A DNA stretch of 64,000 bases from Parvularcula sp. BBD 1991-13 (GTDB lineage Bacteria; Pseudomonadota; Alphaproteobacteria; Caulobacterales; Parvularculaceae). The translations under genes and the position numbers were made by a program. The notes beneath the pieces were generated by a model. It searched no databases, had not been told where the DNA came from, and was given only the letters and a program-made list of their open reading frames with translations. Positions 8,113 through 16,914 of the stretch are shown one piece after another; position 1 is the stretch's first letter; each line of letters begins with the position of its first letter. The stretch is from assembly GCA_001657385.1 (NCBI GenBank), contig LYSZ01000008.1:62001-126000 (forward strand), read 5' to 3'.

Positions 8113-9714
8113 TCAGGCCGCTCCTTCAAGGGGCGCGCCTTTGCGGTTTTCGGCCGTCGCCGCGGCCTGGTTGACAGCGGCGATAAAGGCGGCGACCGCC
8201 GCGTCGGCGATGTCCACCTCGCGGGCGCGGCCGGAATACTCCTTGCCGTCGACCGCGACCGTCGCCTCGGCGTTGACCAGCGTATCCTCGCCATCGGCGG
8301 TATGGTGCAGATCGAGGGAGACGATCCGTCCGTCCACGCCGGAAATGGCGCAGACGGCGGCGAAGGCCGCGTCGACCGGCCCGCCGCCCTCTGTCTGCAC
8401 GGTCTGGCGCGTGCCGTCGTCGTGTTTCATGGTGATGCGCGCGAAGGGCAGGATTTCCTCCTCCTCCGCGTCCGTGCGCAATTCCAGCCGGCGCAGCCGC
8501 CACGGCCCCGCGCGGCCGTCCTCGCCGCCATGGCCGGTGATCAGCTTGACAACGTCCGCATCCGTCACTTCGCGGCAGGTGTCGGCGAGGCGCTTGAAGT
8601 CGGGAAACACCTCCTCGATGCGCGCCTTGTCCGCGTTGAGCCCGAGCGAGGCCACCCGCGCGGCGAAGGCGTGCTTGCCGGAATGCTTGCCGAGCACGAT
8701 CGAATTGGACGGCATGCCGACCGCTTCGGCGTCCATGATCTCATAGGTGCGCCGGTCGGCGAGCACGCCGTGCTGGTGAATGCCGGCCTCGTGGGCGAAG
8801 GCGTTCTTGCCGACCACGGCCTTGTTGCGCGGGATCGGATGGTGGGTGACGCGGGACAAAGCGAGGCTCGCCGGATAGAGCTTGGCGGTGTCGATCTGGG
8901 TCTCCATGCCGAAATAATCCTTGCGCGTCTTCAGCGCCATCACCGCCTCTTCCAGCGAGCAGTTGCCTGCGCGCTCGCCGATGCCGTTGATCGCGCATTC
9001 GATCTGCCGGGCGCCGCCGCGCACGGCCGCGAGGGAGTTCGCCACCGCCATGCCGAGGTCGTCATGGCAGTGAACGCTGAAGGTCACGTGTTCGGGCGCC
9101 CCGGCCGTCAGGAAACGGAACAGGTCGTAAATCTCCTCCGGCGTCGTATATCCGACCGTGTCCGGAATGTTGATCGTCACGGCGCCGGCCTCGATCGCTG
9201 CCTGCACCGCCTCGGCGAGATACTCGCGCTCGGTGCGGATGGCGTCCTCCGGCGAGAATTCCACGTCCTCGCAGGCGTCGCAGGCGAAGCGGACGGTCGT
9301 CGAAATCCTCTTCAGGATTTCGTCCCTGGTCATTTTCAGCTTGGCCTCGCGATGGGTCGGGCTGGTGCCGATAAAAGTGTGGACACGGCGTTTCCCGGCG
9401 GGCTCGACCGCGCGCGCCGCGGCCTCGATGTCCGGCTCGTTGAGACGCGACAGGGAGCAGATGCGCGGCCCCTCGATTTCCCTCGCGATGGTCTGAACCG
9501 CGGCGAAATCGCCGGGCGAGGCGGCCGCGAAACCGGCCTCGATAATGTCGACGTTGAGCGCCTGCAACGCGCGGGCGACGACCATTTTCGCCTCCACGGC
9601 CATGGAAAAACCGGGCGCCTGTTCGCCGTCGCGCAGGGTGGTGTCGAAGATCCGCACATGCGGCGCGCCGTCTTCGGGCGCCGTTACGGCGGGGTCTGAT
9701 GTTGCGTTGGTCAT
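8113..9714 (-). CDS. leuA: 2-isopropylmalate synthase
   Basis: A 533-residue enzyme that condenses acetyl-CoA with 2-oxoisovalerate, the committed step of leucine synthesis. The HMGL-like catalytic barrel begins with RIFDTTLRDGEQAPGFSM near residue 22 and contains the HCHDDLGMAVANSLAAV motif near residue 214. A C-terminal LeuA regulatory domain (roughly residues 385-515) is present, so leucine feedback inhibition is expected from family knowledge. The 108 bases upstream, after ilvN, hold no separate leader or terminator that I can see. Confidence 0.97.
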   Translation of the reverse strand: MTNATSDPAVTAPEDGAPHVRIFDTTLRDGEQAPGFSMAVEAKMVVARALQALNVDIIEAGFAAASPGDFAAVQTIAREIEGPRICSLSRLNEPDIEAAARAVEPAGKRRVHTFIGTSPTHREAKLKMTRDEILKRISTTVRFACDACEDVEFSPEDAIRTEREYLAEAVQAAIEAGAVTINIPDTVGYTTPEEIYDLFRFLTAGAPEHVTFSVHCHDDLGMAVANSLAAVRGGARQIECAINGIGERAGNCSLEEAVMALKTRKDYFGMETQIDTAKLYPASLALSRVTHHPIPRNKAVVGKNAFAHEAGIHQHGVLADRRTYEIMDAEAVGMPSNSIVLGKHSGKHAFAARVASLGLNADKARIEEVFPDFKRLADTCREVTDADVVKLITGHGGEDGRAGPWRLRRLELRTDAEEEEILPFARITMKHDDGTRQTVQTEGGGPVDAAFAAVCAISGVDGRIVSLDLHHTADGEDTLVNAEATVAVDGKEYSGRAREVDIADAAVAAFIAAVNQAAATAENRKGAPLEGAA

Positions 9715-9822
9715 GATCTTCTGAATTCCTTGAAAAACTGGTGCACTGTTGCCTGACGCGCGAGCGATGACGCCCGCGCGGTGGTAAGTCGCGCGCCCTC
9801 CAGGAACGCAAGGACCATGGAT

Positions 9823-10479
9823 TCATGCATCGGCCTTATCCTCCGGCCCAGTACGGGGCGGCCCAGTACGGGGAGGCCCAGTACGGGGAGGCCCGTCATG
9901 GGGCGGCCCGAGATCGGGCGAGCCGGCGTCCAGCGATGCGATATCGGGCTCGACCCCGCGGCGGATGGACAAAACGCCCGTGCGCGAGGTCTCGACAAGG
10001 CCCAGGGGAGTCATCAGATCGATGAAGGCGTTGATCTTGTCCCGCGCGCCGGTGACTTCGAAAATAAACGACGTGTGCGTGGTGTCGAGCGCGCGGGCGC
10101 GGAAAATCTCCGCCAGCCGCATCGCCTCGACCCGGTGCTCGCCCTTGCCGGCGATTTTCACCAGCGCCAGTTCGCGGGTCAGCGCCCCCTGCTCCTCGCT
10201 GACGTCGATGACCCGGCGCACCGGCACCAGCCGCGTCAGTTGCGCCTTGATCTGGTCGATTTTCGAGGGCGTGCCGCGCGTGACCACCGTGATCCGCGAA
10301 TGGTGTTTTTCGATGTCCACCTCGGCGACCGTCAGGCTCTCGATATTATAGCCGCGCGCGGAGACGAGGCCGACCACGCGCGCCAGCACGCCCGGCTCGT
10401 TATCGACGATGACCGCGAGGATCGCCTCGCGTTCGGCTTCTTCGTCTCTGGTGACGGGGTATACGGAAGGAGCGCTCAT
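9823..10479 (-). CDS. ilvN: Acetolactate synthase small (regulatory) subunit
   Basis: A 218-residue regulatory subunit of acetolactate synthase. The N-terminal ACT domain (residues 18-90, with VDNEPGVLARVVGLVSARGY) senses branched-chain amino acids in this family; the second half is the usual IlvH/IlvN C-terminal domain, ending near residue 175. The last 40 or so residues are extra: they read as Pro/Gly-rich pentapeptides (GPPRT three times, GPPHD once) encoded by a 15-bp tandem repeat, then an acidic tail. This makes the protein longer than the usual 160-185 residues. It starts three bases after ilvB ends. Confidence 0.95.
   Translation of the reverse strand: MSAPSVYPVTRDEEAEREAILAVIVDNEPGVLARVVGLVSARGYNIESLTVAEVDIEKHHSRITVVTRGTPSKIDQIKAQLTRLVPVRRVIDVSEEQGALTRELALVKIAGKGEHRVEAMRLAEIFRARALDTTHTSFIFEVTGARDKINAFIDLMTPLGLVETSRTGVLSIRRGVEPDIASLDAGSPDLGPPHDGPPRTGPPRTGPPRTGPEDKADA
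9847..9921. repeat. 15-bp tandem repeat inside the 3' end of ilvN
   Basis: Five in-frame 15-base units start at 9847, 9862, 9877, 9892 and 9907. The middle two are identical (CCCAGTACGGGGAGG on the plus strand), and the outer copies diverge. Because 15 is a multiple of three, the array is read as pentapeptides in the IlvN C-terminus without breaking the frame. Confidence 0.95.
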
Positions 10480-10481
10480 GA

Positions 10482-12299
10482 TCAGACCAGCTTGCGCCCT
10501 TCTTCGCCGATCTCCTCGCCCGTGACCGCGCCGCCGAGCAACATCTCGTTATGGGCGGCGCCGGAGGGGATCATCGGGAAGACGTTTTCTTCCTGGGTCA
10601 CGCAGCAGTCGAACAGAACCGGCTTGTCGACGGCGATCATTTCGCGGATCGCATCGTCCAGTTCGTCCGGTTTCGCAGCGCGGAACCCCGCCCCGCCATA
10701 AGCCTCGGCGAGTTTGACGAAATCCGGCAGGCTGTCGGAATAGGAATGCGAATAGCGCCGGTCGTGCAACAGCTCCTGCCACTGGCGAACCATGCCGAGA
10801 TACTCGTTGTTCAGGATAAAGATCTTGATTGGCAGGTCGAATTGCACCGCCGCGGAAATCTCCTGCATCGTCATCTGCACCGAGGCGTCGCCGGCGATGT
10901 CGATGACGAGGGCGTCCGGATGCGCCACCTGCACGCCCAGCGCCGCCGGCAGGCCGTAGCCCATGGTGCCGAGCCCGCCGGAGGTCATCCAGCGGTTCGG
11001 CTCCTCGAAATGGAAGTGCTGGGCGGCCCACATCTGGTGCTGGCCGACCTCGGTGGTGATGTAGACGTCCTTGTCTTTCGTAAGCTGATAGAGCCGCTCG
11101 ATCGCGTATTGCGGCTTGATGAACTCGGACGACGCTTCGTAGGCGAAGGAATTCCTCGCCCGCCACTGGTTGATCTGCGCCCACCAGTCGGCGATGCGCT
11201 CCCGGTCCGCGGGGCTGTCGGCGTTGCGTTTGCGCCATTCGGCGAGCAGCGCCTCGGTCGCGACTGCGGCGTCCGCCAGGATCGGCAGATCGACATTGAC
11301 CACCTTGTTGATGGAAGACCGGTCGATGTCGATATGGATCTTGCGCGAGCCCGGCGAGAAAGCGTCGAGCCGGCCGGTCACCCGGTCGTCGAAGCGCGCG
11401 CCGATATTGATCATGAGATCGCAGTCATGCATGGCGCTGTTGGCCTCGAAACTGCCATGCATGCCGAGCATGCCGAGCCATTGCGGATCGGCGGCGGGAA
11501 ACGCGCCGAGACCCATGAGAGTTGAGGTGACGGGAAACCCGGTCTCGCGCGCCAGCGCGCGCAGCGCCGCGCTCGCCGCCGGCCCGGCGTTGACGACCCC
11601 GCCGCCGGTGTAGAAAACCGGGCGGCGCGCATGGCGCATCAGATCCACCGCCTGCTCGATTTCCATGGACTTGACCGCGGGCGTCACGATGCAGTTGCGC
11701 TTGCGCGCGTCGGCGCGGGCGACGTAAGCCGCCTTTTCGAACTGCACGTCCTTGGGGATGTCGATCAGCACCGGTCCGGGCCGGCCGTTGCGGGCCACGT
11801 GAAACGCTTCATGCACGATGGTCGGCAGGCGCGCCGCGGACGGAACGAGATAATTGTGCTTGGTGCAGGAACGGCTGATGCCGATGGTGTCGCATTCCTG
11901 AAAAGCATCGGTGCCGATGAGGCCGCGGGCGACCTGACCCGTGATGCACACAAGCGGAATGGAATCGAGCAGCGCGTCGGTAAGGCCGGTGATCGCGTTC
12001 GTCGCCCCCGGCCCGGAGGTGACGAGCACGACGCCGGCCTTGCCGGTGGAGCGCGCATAGCCTTCCGCCGCGTGGACCGCGCCCTGTTCGTGACGCACGA
12101 GGATATGGCGGATCGTGTCGCGCTCGAACAAGGCGTCGTAGATCGGCAGGACGGCGCCGCCCGGATAGCCGAAAATCACCTCCACCCCCTGCTCCTCCAG
12201 GGCGTCGAGCAGAAGCTCCGCCCCCGCCCGGAGGGCGGCGGCGTCGCGTCCGGAAGGCGGTGCGGCGGTCGTCTCGGTCGTCTCGGTCAGCATCGTCAT
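10482..12299 (-). CDS. ilvB: Acetolactate synthase large (catalytic) subunit
   Basis: A 605-residue thiamine-diphosphate enzyme that makes acetolactate or acetohydroxybutyrate, the first common step to valine, leucine and isoleucine. The N-terminal pyrimidine-binding domain carries FGYPGGAVLPIYDAL near residue 43 and the catalytic Glu in the RHEQGAVHAAEGYA stretch near residue 70. The C-terminal domain has the diphosphate-binding GDASVQMTMQEI followed by the NNEYLGMVRQW region near residue 490. It lies directly between ilvC and its regulatory subunit ilvN. The call could equally be named ilvI or ilvG by convention. Confidence 0.97.
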   Translation of the reverse strand: MTMLTETTETTAAPPSGRDAAALRAGAELLLDALEEQGVEVIFGYPGGAVLPIYDALFERDTIRHILVRHEQGAVHAAEGYARSTGKAGVVLVTSGPGATNAITGLTDALLDSIPLVCITGQVARGLIGTDAFQECDTIGISRSCTKHNYLVPSAARLPTIVHEAFHVARNGRPGPVLIDIPKDVQFEKAAYVARADARKRNCIVTPAVKSMEIEQAVDLMRHARRPVFYTGGGVVNAGPAASAALRALARETGFPVTSTLMGLGAFPAADPQWLGMLGMHGSFEANSAMHDCDLMINIGARFDDRVTGRLDAFSPGSRKIHIDIDRSSINKVVNVDLPILADAAVATEALLAEWRKRNADSPADRERIADWWAQINQWRARNSFAYEASSEFIKPQYAIERLYQLTKDKDVYITTEVGQHQMWAAQHFHFEEPNRWMTSGGLGTMGYGLPAALGVQVAHPDALVIDIAGDASVQMTMQEISAAVQFDLPIKIFILNNEYLGMVRQWQELLHDRRYSHSYSDSLPDFVKLAEAYGGAGFRAAKPDELDDAIREMIAVDKPVLFDCCVTQEENVFPMIPSGAAHNEMLLGGAVTGEEIGEEGRKLV

Positions 12300-12323
12300 G
12301 TCGAGCCTCGATCGGGTTGGCGT

Positions 12324-13334
12324 CTAGTCGTCTTTGGTGTTGGCGCCGGGCTTCAGCCAGGTCATCAGATCACGCAATTCTTTACCGGTCTTTTCAATCG
12401 GGTGATTGAGATCCGCGTCCAGCATCTGCTGATACCGCGCCTTGCCGGCCTGGTTCTCCAGGATCCAGTTATGGGCGAACGTGCCCGACTGGATGTCCTT
12501 CAGCACGTCGCGCATGCGCGCGCGGGTCTCGTCGTTGATGACCCGCGGGCCGGAGGTGAGATCGCCGTAGATCGCCGTTTCGGAGATGAACTCATGCATC
12601 TTGGCGAGGCCGCCTTCGTAAAGAAGGTCGACGATCAGCTTCAGCTCGTGCAGGCATTCGTAATAGGCGATTTCCGGGCGGTAGCCGGCCTCGGTCAGGG
12701 TTTCGAAGCCCGCGAGCACCAGTTCCGTCGCACCGCCGCACAGCACCGCCTGTTCGCCGAACAGGTCGGTTTCGGTTTCCTCGCGGAAGGTCGTCTCCAG
12801 CGCGCCGGCGGTCGTGCCGCCGATCAGGCTGGCGTAGGCGAGCGCCTTTTCCCGCGCCTTGCCGGTGGCGTCCTGGTGCACGGCGAAGAGGCAGGGAACG
12901 CCCCGGCCGCGTTCATATTCGCGGCGCACGAGATCGCCCGGCCCTTTCGGCGCCACCATGATCACGTCCACATGCTCGGGCGCCTTCACCCGGCCGTAGA
13001 GCACAGTAAATCCGTGTGCGAACAAAAGCGCGTCGCCTTCCTGAAGGTTCGGCGCGACGTCCTCGTTGAAGATCGTCTCATGCGTCATGTCCGGGGTCAG
13101 GATCGCGATGAGGCGCGCGGCCGCGGCGGCGTTGGCCGGGCTCGCGACCTCAAGACCGTCCTCGGCCGCCTGGCGCGCGCCCTTCCCGCCCTCGCGCACG
13201 CCGACGATCACGTGGCATCCGGAGTTTTTCAGGTTCAGCGCATGGGCCCGGCCCTGGCTGCCATAGCCGATTACCGCGACCGGTCCCGATTTCACTGCGG
13301 CGGGGTTCGCGTCTTCTTCCTTGTAGACCTTCAT
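12324..13334 (-). CDS. ilvC: Ketol-acid reductoisomerase, class I (short form)
   Basis: A 336-residue enzyme that isomerises and reduces acetolactate. The Rossmann motif [14 protein letters not shown] is near residue 22, and the cofactor loop reads [10 protein letters not shown]. The C-terminal knotted domain contributes catalytic residues in [12 protein letters not shown] near residue 187 and the E-rich [19 protein letters not shown] helix near residue 223. The length marks the short class I type. It sits between ilvD and ilvB with spacers of about 25 bases. Confidence 0.97.
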   Translation of the reverse strand: MKVYKEEDANPAAVKSGPVAVIGYGSQGRAHALNLKNSGCHVIVGVREGGKGARQAAEDGLEVASPANAAAAARLIAILTPDMTHETIFNEDVAPNLQEGDALLFAHGFTVLYGRVKAPEHVDVIMVAPKGPGDLVRREYERGRGVPCLFAVHQDATGKAREKALAYASLIGGTTAGALETTFREETETDLFGEQAVLCGGATELVLAGFETLTEAGYRPEIAYYECLHELKLIVDLLYEGGLAKMHEFISETAIYGDLTSGPRVINDETRARMRDVLKDIQSGTFAHNWILENQAGKARYQQMLDADLNHPIEKTGKELRDLMTWLKPGANTKDD

Positions 13335-13358
13335 TATCCTTGTCCTCTTACTTTGAAG

Positions 13359-15041
13359 CTATTCCGATTGAATGGTGACGGCGCCGCGGGACGCCGAAGC
13401 GGCGAGCGCGGCGAATTTGTCGAACGCGCCGCCCATGCGTTTGCGCGGTTTCGGCGTGAAGGCGGCGCGGCGCGCGGCCCAGTCGACATCGGCGTTGATC
13501 CGGCGCGCCTCGGCGTTGATGCGGATGATGTCGCCCTCCTCGATCAGCGCGATCGGCCCGCCCGCGGCGGCTTCCGGCGCCACATGGCCGATGACGAAGC
13601 CGTGGGACGCGCCGGAGAAGCGCCCATCCGTGATCATCGCGACCTTGCCGGCGAGCCCCTGGCCCGCCACGGCGGCGGTCGTCGCCAGCATCTCGCGCAT
13701 CCCCGGCCCTCCCTTGGGGCCTTCGTAGCGGATCACGATGACGTCGCCTTCCGCAATCTCGCGGTTGGAAACCGCGGCGAAGGCGTCCTCCTCGCGATCG
13801 AAGACGCGCGCGCGTCCGACAAATTCCCCGTCGGCGTAGCCCGCGGTTTTCAGGACCGAGCCTTCCGGGGCGACGTCGCCGTAAAGAACGCGCAGGCCAC
13901 CGGTCTGCTTCAGCGGATCGGCGGTCGAGCGCACGACCGCCTGTCCCGGCGTTTCCGCCGCCTCGCCCAGCTCTTCGAACAGCGTCCGCCCACTGACCGT
14001 CGGGATGTCGGCGAGCTTGCCGGCTTCCATCAGGCGTTTGCCGAAAAGGCGCACCCCGCCGGCGTCGTAGAGGTCCTTGGCGAGAAACCGTCCGCCGGGC
14101 TTCAAGTCCGTGATCACCGGCGTCGACCGCGACAATTCGTCGAACAGATCGATGGAAAAGGGAACGCCCGCCTCCGCCGCGATGGCCGCGAGGTGCAGGA
14201 CCGCGTTGGTGGACCCGCCGCTCGCCACCACCGCCGTCGCCGCGTTGCGCAAGGACGCCTCGGTGACGAAGCGCCGCGCGTTGACATCGCCAAGGGCGAG
14301 CGTCGCCGCCAGTTCGCCGCAGCGCCGCGCCTCATCGGCCTTTTCGCCGGCGAGGGCGGGCGGATCGCCCGCGCCCATGGGCGCCAGGCCGAGAAAGGCG
14401 AGGAGCATCGCCATCGTGTTCGCCGTGAACTGGCCGCCGCAGGCGCCGGCGCCGGGGCAGGCCTTGCGCTCGATCATGTCCAGCTCTTCGTCGGTCATGT
14501 CGCCGGCCGCATGCGCGCCCACCGCCTCGAACACGTCCTGGATGGAAAGATCGCGCGCCTCGCCGCGGAACTCGCAATGGCCGGGCATGATGGAACCGCC
14601 GTAAAAGATCAGGCCGGGCGCATCCATGCGCGCCAGCGCCATCGCCGCGGCCGGCAGGGTCTTGTCGCACCCGACCAGGATCACCGCGCCGTCGAGGGAA
14701 TGTCCGCGCACCGCCATTTCGATGGAATCGGCGATCACCTCGCGCGAAATCAGCGAGGCGCGCATTCCCTCAGAGCCCATCGTCACGCCGTCGGAAACGA
14801 CGATGGTGTTGAAATCGACCGGGCTCGCCCCGCCGGCGCGCAGGCCCTCGCGCACCGGCTCGGCGAGGTCCGCCAGATGCATGTTGCAGGGCGTGACCGT
14901 CGACCAGGTGTTGACGACGCCGACCATGGGCCGGGCGAAATCCGCGTCGTCATACCCGGCGGCGCGCAGCATCGCCCGGGCCGGCGCCCGGGCCGGGCCT
15001 TTGGTGATGGCGTCTGATCGTTTGATTTTGAGTTCGGTCAT
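13359..15041 (-). CDS. ilvD: Dihydroxy-acid dehydratase
   Basis: A 560-residue iron-sulfur dehydratase that makes the 2-oxo acids that precede valine and isoleucine. Cluster cysteines are visible in [10 protein letters not shown] near residue 44, [12 protein letters not shown] near residue 115 and [20 protein letters not shown] near residue 185. I chose the ATG at 15041 behind TTAGGAA. A longer in-frame extension to 15224 would run through the attenuator terminator and is rejected. It is the first enzyme gene of the cluster and is governed by the leader just upstream. Confidence 0.97.
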   Translation of the reverse strand: MTELKIKRSDAITKGPARAPARAMLRAAGYDDADFARPMVGVVNTWSTVTPCNMHLADLAEPVREGLRAGGASPVDFNTIVVSDGVTMGSEGMRASLISREVIADSIEMAVRGHSLDGAVILVGCDKTLPAAAMALARMDAPGLIFYGGSIMPGHCEFRGEARDLSIQDVFEAVGAHAAGDMTDEELDMIERKACPGAGACGGQFTANTMAMLLAFLGLAPMGAGDPPALAGEKADEARRCGELAATLALGDVNARRFVTEASLRNAATAVVASGGSTNAVLHLAAIAAEAGVPFSIDLFDELSRSTPVITDLKPGGRFLAKDLYDAGGVRLFGKRLMEAGKLADIPTVSGRTLFEELGEAAETPGQAVVRSTADPLKQTGGLRVLYGDVAPEGSVLKTAGYADGEFVGRARVFDREEDAFAAVSNREIAEGDVIVIRYEGPKGGPGMREMLATTAAVAGQGLAGKVAMITDGRFSGASHGFVIGHVAPEAAAGGPIALIEEGDIIRINAEARRINADVDWAARRAAFTPKPRKRMGGAFDKFAALAASASRGAVTIQSE

Positions 15042-15068
15042 GTCTTGCTTTCCTAACGACGCAGTCAA

Positions 15069-15099
15069 CAAAAAAGCCCGCTTCCTTTCGGGAGCGGGG
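15069..15099 (-). terminator. Attenuator (Rho-independent terminator) ahead of ilvD
   Basis: On the minus strand CCCGCT (15098-15093) pairs with AGCGGG (15082-15077), extended by a CC/GG pair, and a run of six to seven U follows. The hairpin lies between the leader peptide stop and the ilvD start. Its 5' arm, CCGCTCCC (15097-15090), is also perfectly complementary to GGGAGCGG in the end of the leader reading frame (15154-15147), so an alternative antiterminator is possible. Confidence 0.85.
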
Positions 15100-15126
15100 T
15101 GTTGGAGGTCCGTCGTGCTTAACTCG

Positions 15127-15276
15127 TTAGCGCGCGGGCTCCACAGCCGCTCCCCGGAAGGGGCTAATAAGGAGTACGACCACCAGGAGAAGAACCGCGG
15201 ACAGGAGCGCGCCGTCTCCGCCAACGGCGGCGTGGGCGATATCGCTCAAGACTGTCTTGTCCGTCGTCGGGGACAT
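15127..15276 (-). CDS. ilvL: Leader peptide of the ilv-leu operon (IlvL-like)
   Basis: A 49-residue reading frame ending 85 bases before ilvD. Residues 25-38 read [14 protein letters not shown], with 12 of 14 being Leu, Val or Ile, followed by [12 protein letters not shown], which resembles the SxxPxxGAA tail of enterobacterial ilvL/ilvG leaders. The codons of this run would stall ribosomes when branched-chain aminoacyl-tRNA is short, favouring the antiterminator. The start is uncertain: I used the ATG at 15276, with GGAG 12 bases upstream, but a shorter peptide beginning nearer the hydrophobic run is possible. The remaining bases back to proA (15277-15513) hold no gene that I can support and presumably carry the promoter. 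Confidence 0.8.
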   Translation of the reverse strand: MSPTTDKTVLSDIAHAAVGGDGALLSAVLLLVVVLLISPFRGAAVEPAR

Positions 15277-15513
15277 GGGCTGTTGGGCTCCGGTCCTGCT
15301 GATTGCCGCCGGGATGGGGCGACGCTTGGATGCTGGTACACCATGGAACCGGTTAAAGAACAAGCAAAAAATGGCGATTTCATCAATTTATTCGCTGGGG
15401 AAACCGAAACGCCCTTCCGGTTTAGCATTTTCAGCCAAATGTTGACGGCGCCCTCCAAAGCGCGCTCCACGGCGCGGGCCGGGCCCGCGCGCGACGCCTG
15501 AGCCGCGCGGCGG

Positions 15514-16788
15514 CTAGGGCCTGATCTGGCCGTCACCCCGCACCACGTTCTTGTACGTCGTCAGTTCCTCCACCCCGACCGGTCCGCGGGCGTGAAGCCG
15601 GCCGGTGGCGATGCCGATTTCCGCGCCGAGGCCGAACTCGCCGCCGTCGGCGAACTGGGTCGAGGCGTTGTGCATGACGATGGCGCTGTCCACCCCGGCG
15701 ATGAAGCGCGCCGCCGCCTCGCGGTTTTCCGTGACGATGCTCTCGGTATGGCCGGAGGAATAGCGCGCGATATGCGCGATCGCCCCGTCGACGCCGTCGA
15801 CCGCGGCGACGGACAGGATCGGGGCGAGATACTCCGTATGAAAATCCTCTTCCGTCGCCGGCGCGACGTCCGGGTCAAGGGCGCGCACCGCCGCGTCGCC
15901 GCGCAACTCGCACCCCGCCGCGCGCAGCGCGCGCGCGACCGGCGGCCACAACGCGGCCAGCGCCGCCCTGTCGATCAGCAGCGTCTCCGCCGCGCCGCAA
16001 ACGCCTGGACGGCGCATCTTGGCGTTGACGGCGACGGCCGTCGCCTTGTCCGTGTCGGCCTGCGCATCGAGATAGACGTGGCAGATGCCGTCGAGGTGAC
16101 TGAGGACGGGGGCGCGCGCTTCGGCCTGGACCCGCGCCACCAGCGACTTGCCGCCGCGCGGAATGACGAGATCGACATTGCCGTCAAGCCCGGCGAGGAT
16201 CGCCCCGACCGCCGCGCGGTCCGGCGTTTCGACGAATTGCGCCGCGTGAGGCGGCAGGCCGCAAGCCCGCATCCCCCGCGCGAAGCCGTCGAACAGCGCC
16301 TTCGACGTCGCCAGGCATTCCGAGCCGCCGCGCAGGATGACGGCGTTGCCCGCCATCACCGCGATGGCCGCGGCGTCCACGGTGACATTGGGCCGGCTTT
16401 CATAGATCACCGCGACGACGCCGATTGGGGTGCGCACGCGCTCGATCTTCAGGCCGTTGGGCCGCGTCCACGCCTTGACGATGCCGCCCACCGGATCGTC
16501 GAGCGCGGCGATGTCGTCGAGCGCGGCGCAGATCCCGTCGATGCGCGCATCGTCCAGCGCCATGCGGTCGATGAAGGCGGGCGGGCGGGCCTCGCGCGCC
16601 GCCGCGGCGAGATCGCCGGCGTTCGCGGTCAGGATATCGTCCTTATGGGCGGCAATCTCCTTCGCCGCGGCGCGCAAGGCGGCCTTCTTGTCGGCCGGCG
16701 CCGCCGCGCCCATGGCGCGCGCGGCCGCCCTCGCGTTTTCGCCGAGGCGCTTCATGTAATCGGCAAGGGGTCCGGTCTCTTCGCTCAT
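15514..16788 (-). CDS. proA: Glutamate-5-semialdehyde dehydrogenase
   Basis: A 424-residue NADPH-dependent aldehyde-dehydrogenase-fold enzyme that reduces glutamyl-5-phosphate, the second step of proline synthesis. Visible family segments are ESRPNVTVDAAAIAVMAGN near residue 107, GGSECLATS, and the active-site Cys in RPGVCGAAETLLID near residue 260. I chose the ATG at 16788 (MSEETGP), which follows a GAGAGA ribosome-site-like stretch. It lies downstream of proB on the same strand; the 126-base spacer shows no gene. Confidence 0.96.
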   Translation of the reverse strand: MSEETGPLADYMKRLGENARAAARAMGAAAPADKKAALRAAAKEIAAHKDDILTANAGDLAAAAREARPPAFIDRMALDDARIDGICAALDDIAALDDPVGGIVKAWTRPNGLKIERVRTPIGVVAVIYESRPNVTVDAAAIAVMAGNAVILRGGSECLATSKALFDGFARGMRACGLPPHAAQFVETPDRAAVGAILAGLDGNVDLVIPRGGKSLVARVQAEARAPVLSHLDGICHVYLDAQADTDKATAVAVNAKMRRPGVCGAAETLLIDRAALAALWPPVARALRAAGCELRGDAAVRALDPDVAPATEEDFHTEYLAPILSVAAVDGVDGAIAHIARYSSGHTESIVTENREAAARFIAGVDSAIVMHNASTQFADGGEFGLGAEIGIATGRLHARGPVGVEELTTYKNVVRGDGQIRP

Positions 16789-16914
16789 TGTCTCTCTCAT
16801 GCTCACACGCCCGTTTGCGCGCGCTCCTTTGCACTCGGCCATTCCGCGCTCGACCATTTCGCAACCGGCGTCCCGCGCATCGCGGCGGCTCGTCGCGCCG
16901 CCGCCCCGCCCCGT

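Noticed and set aside
9715-9822. A separate leu leader peptide before leuA
   Set aside because: The frames in this 108-base gap have only scattered Leu codons, and there is no terminator hairpin.
11631-15017. A 1128-codon plus-strand open frame
   Set aside because: It is antisense to ilvB, ilvC and ilvD; the long frame is an artefact of the high GC content. The minus-strand proteins have unmistakable family motifs.
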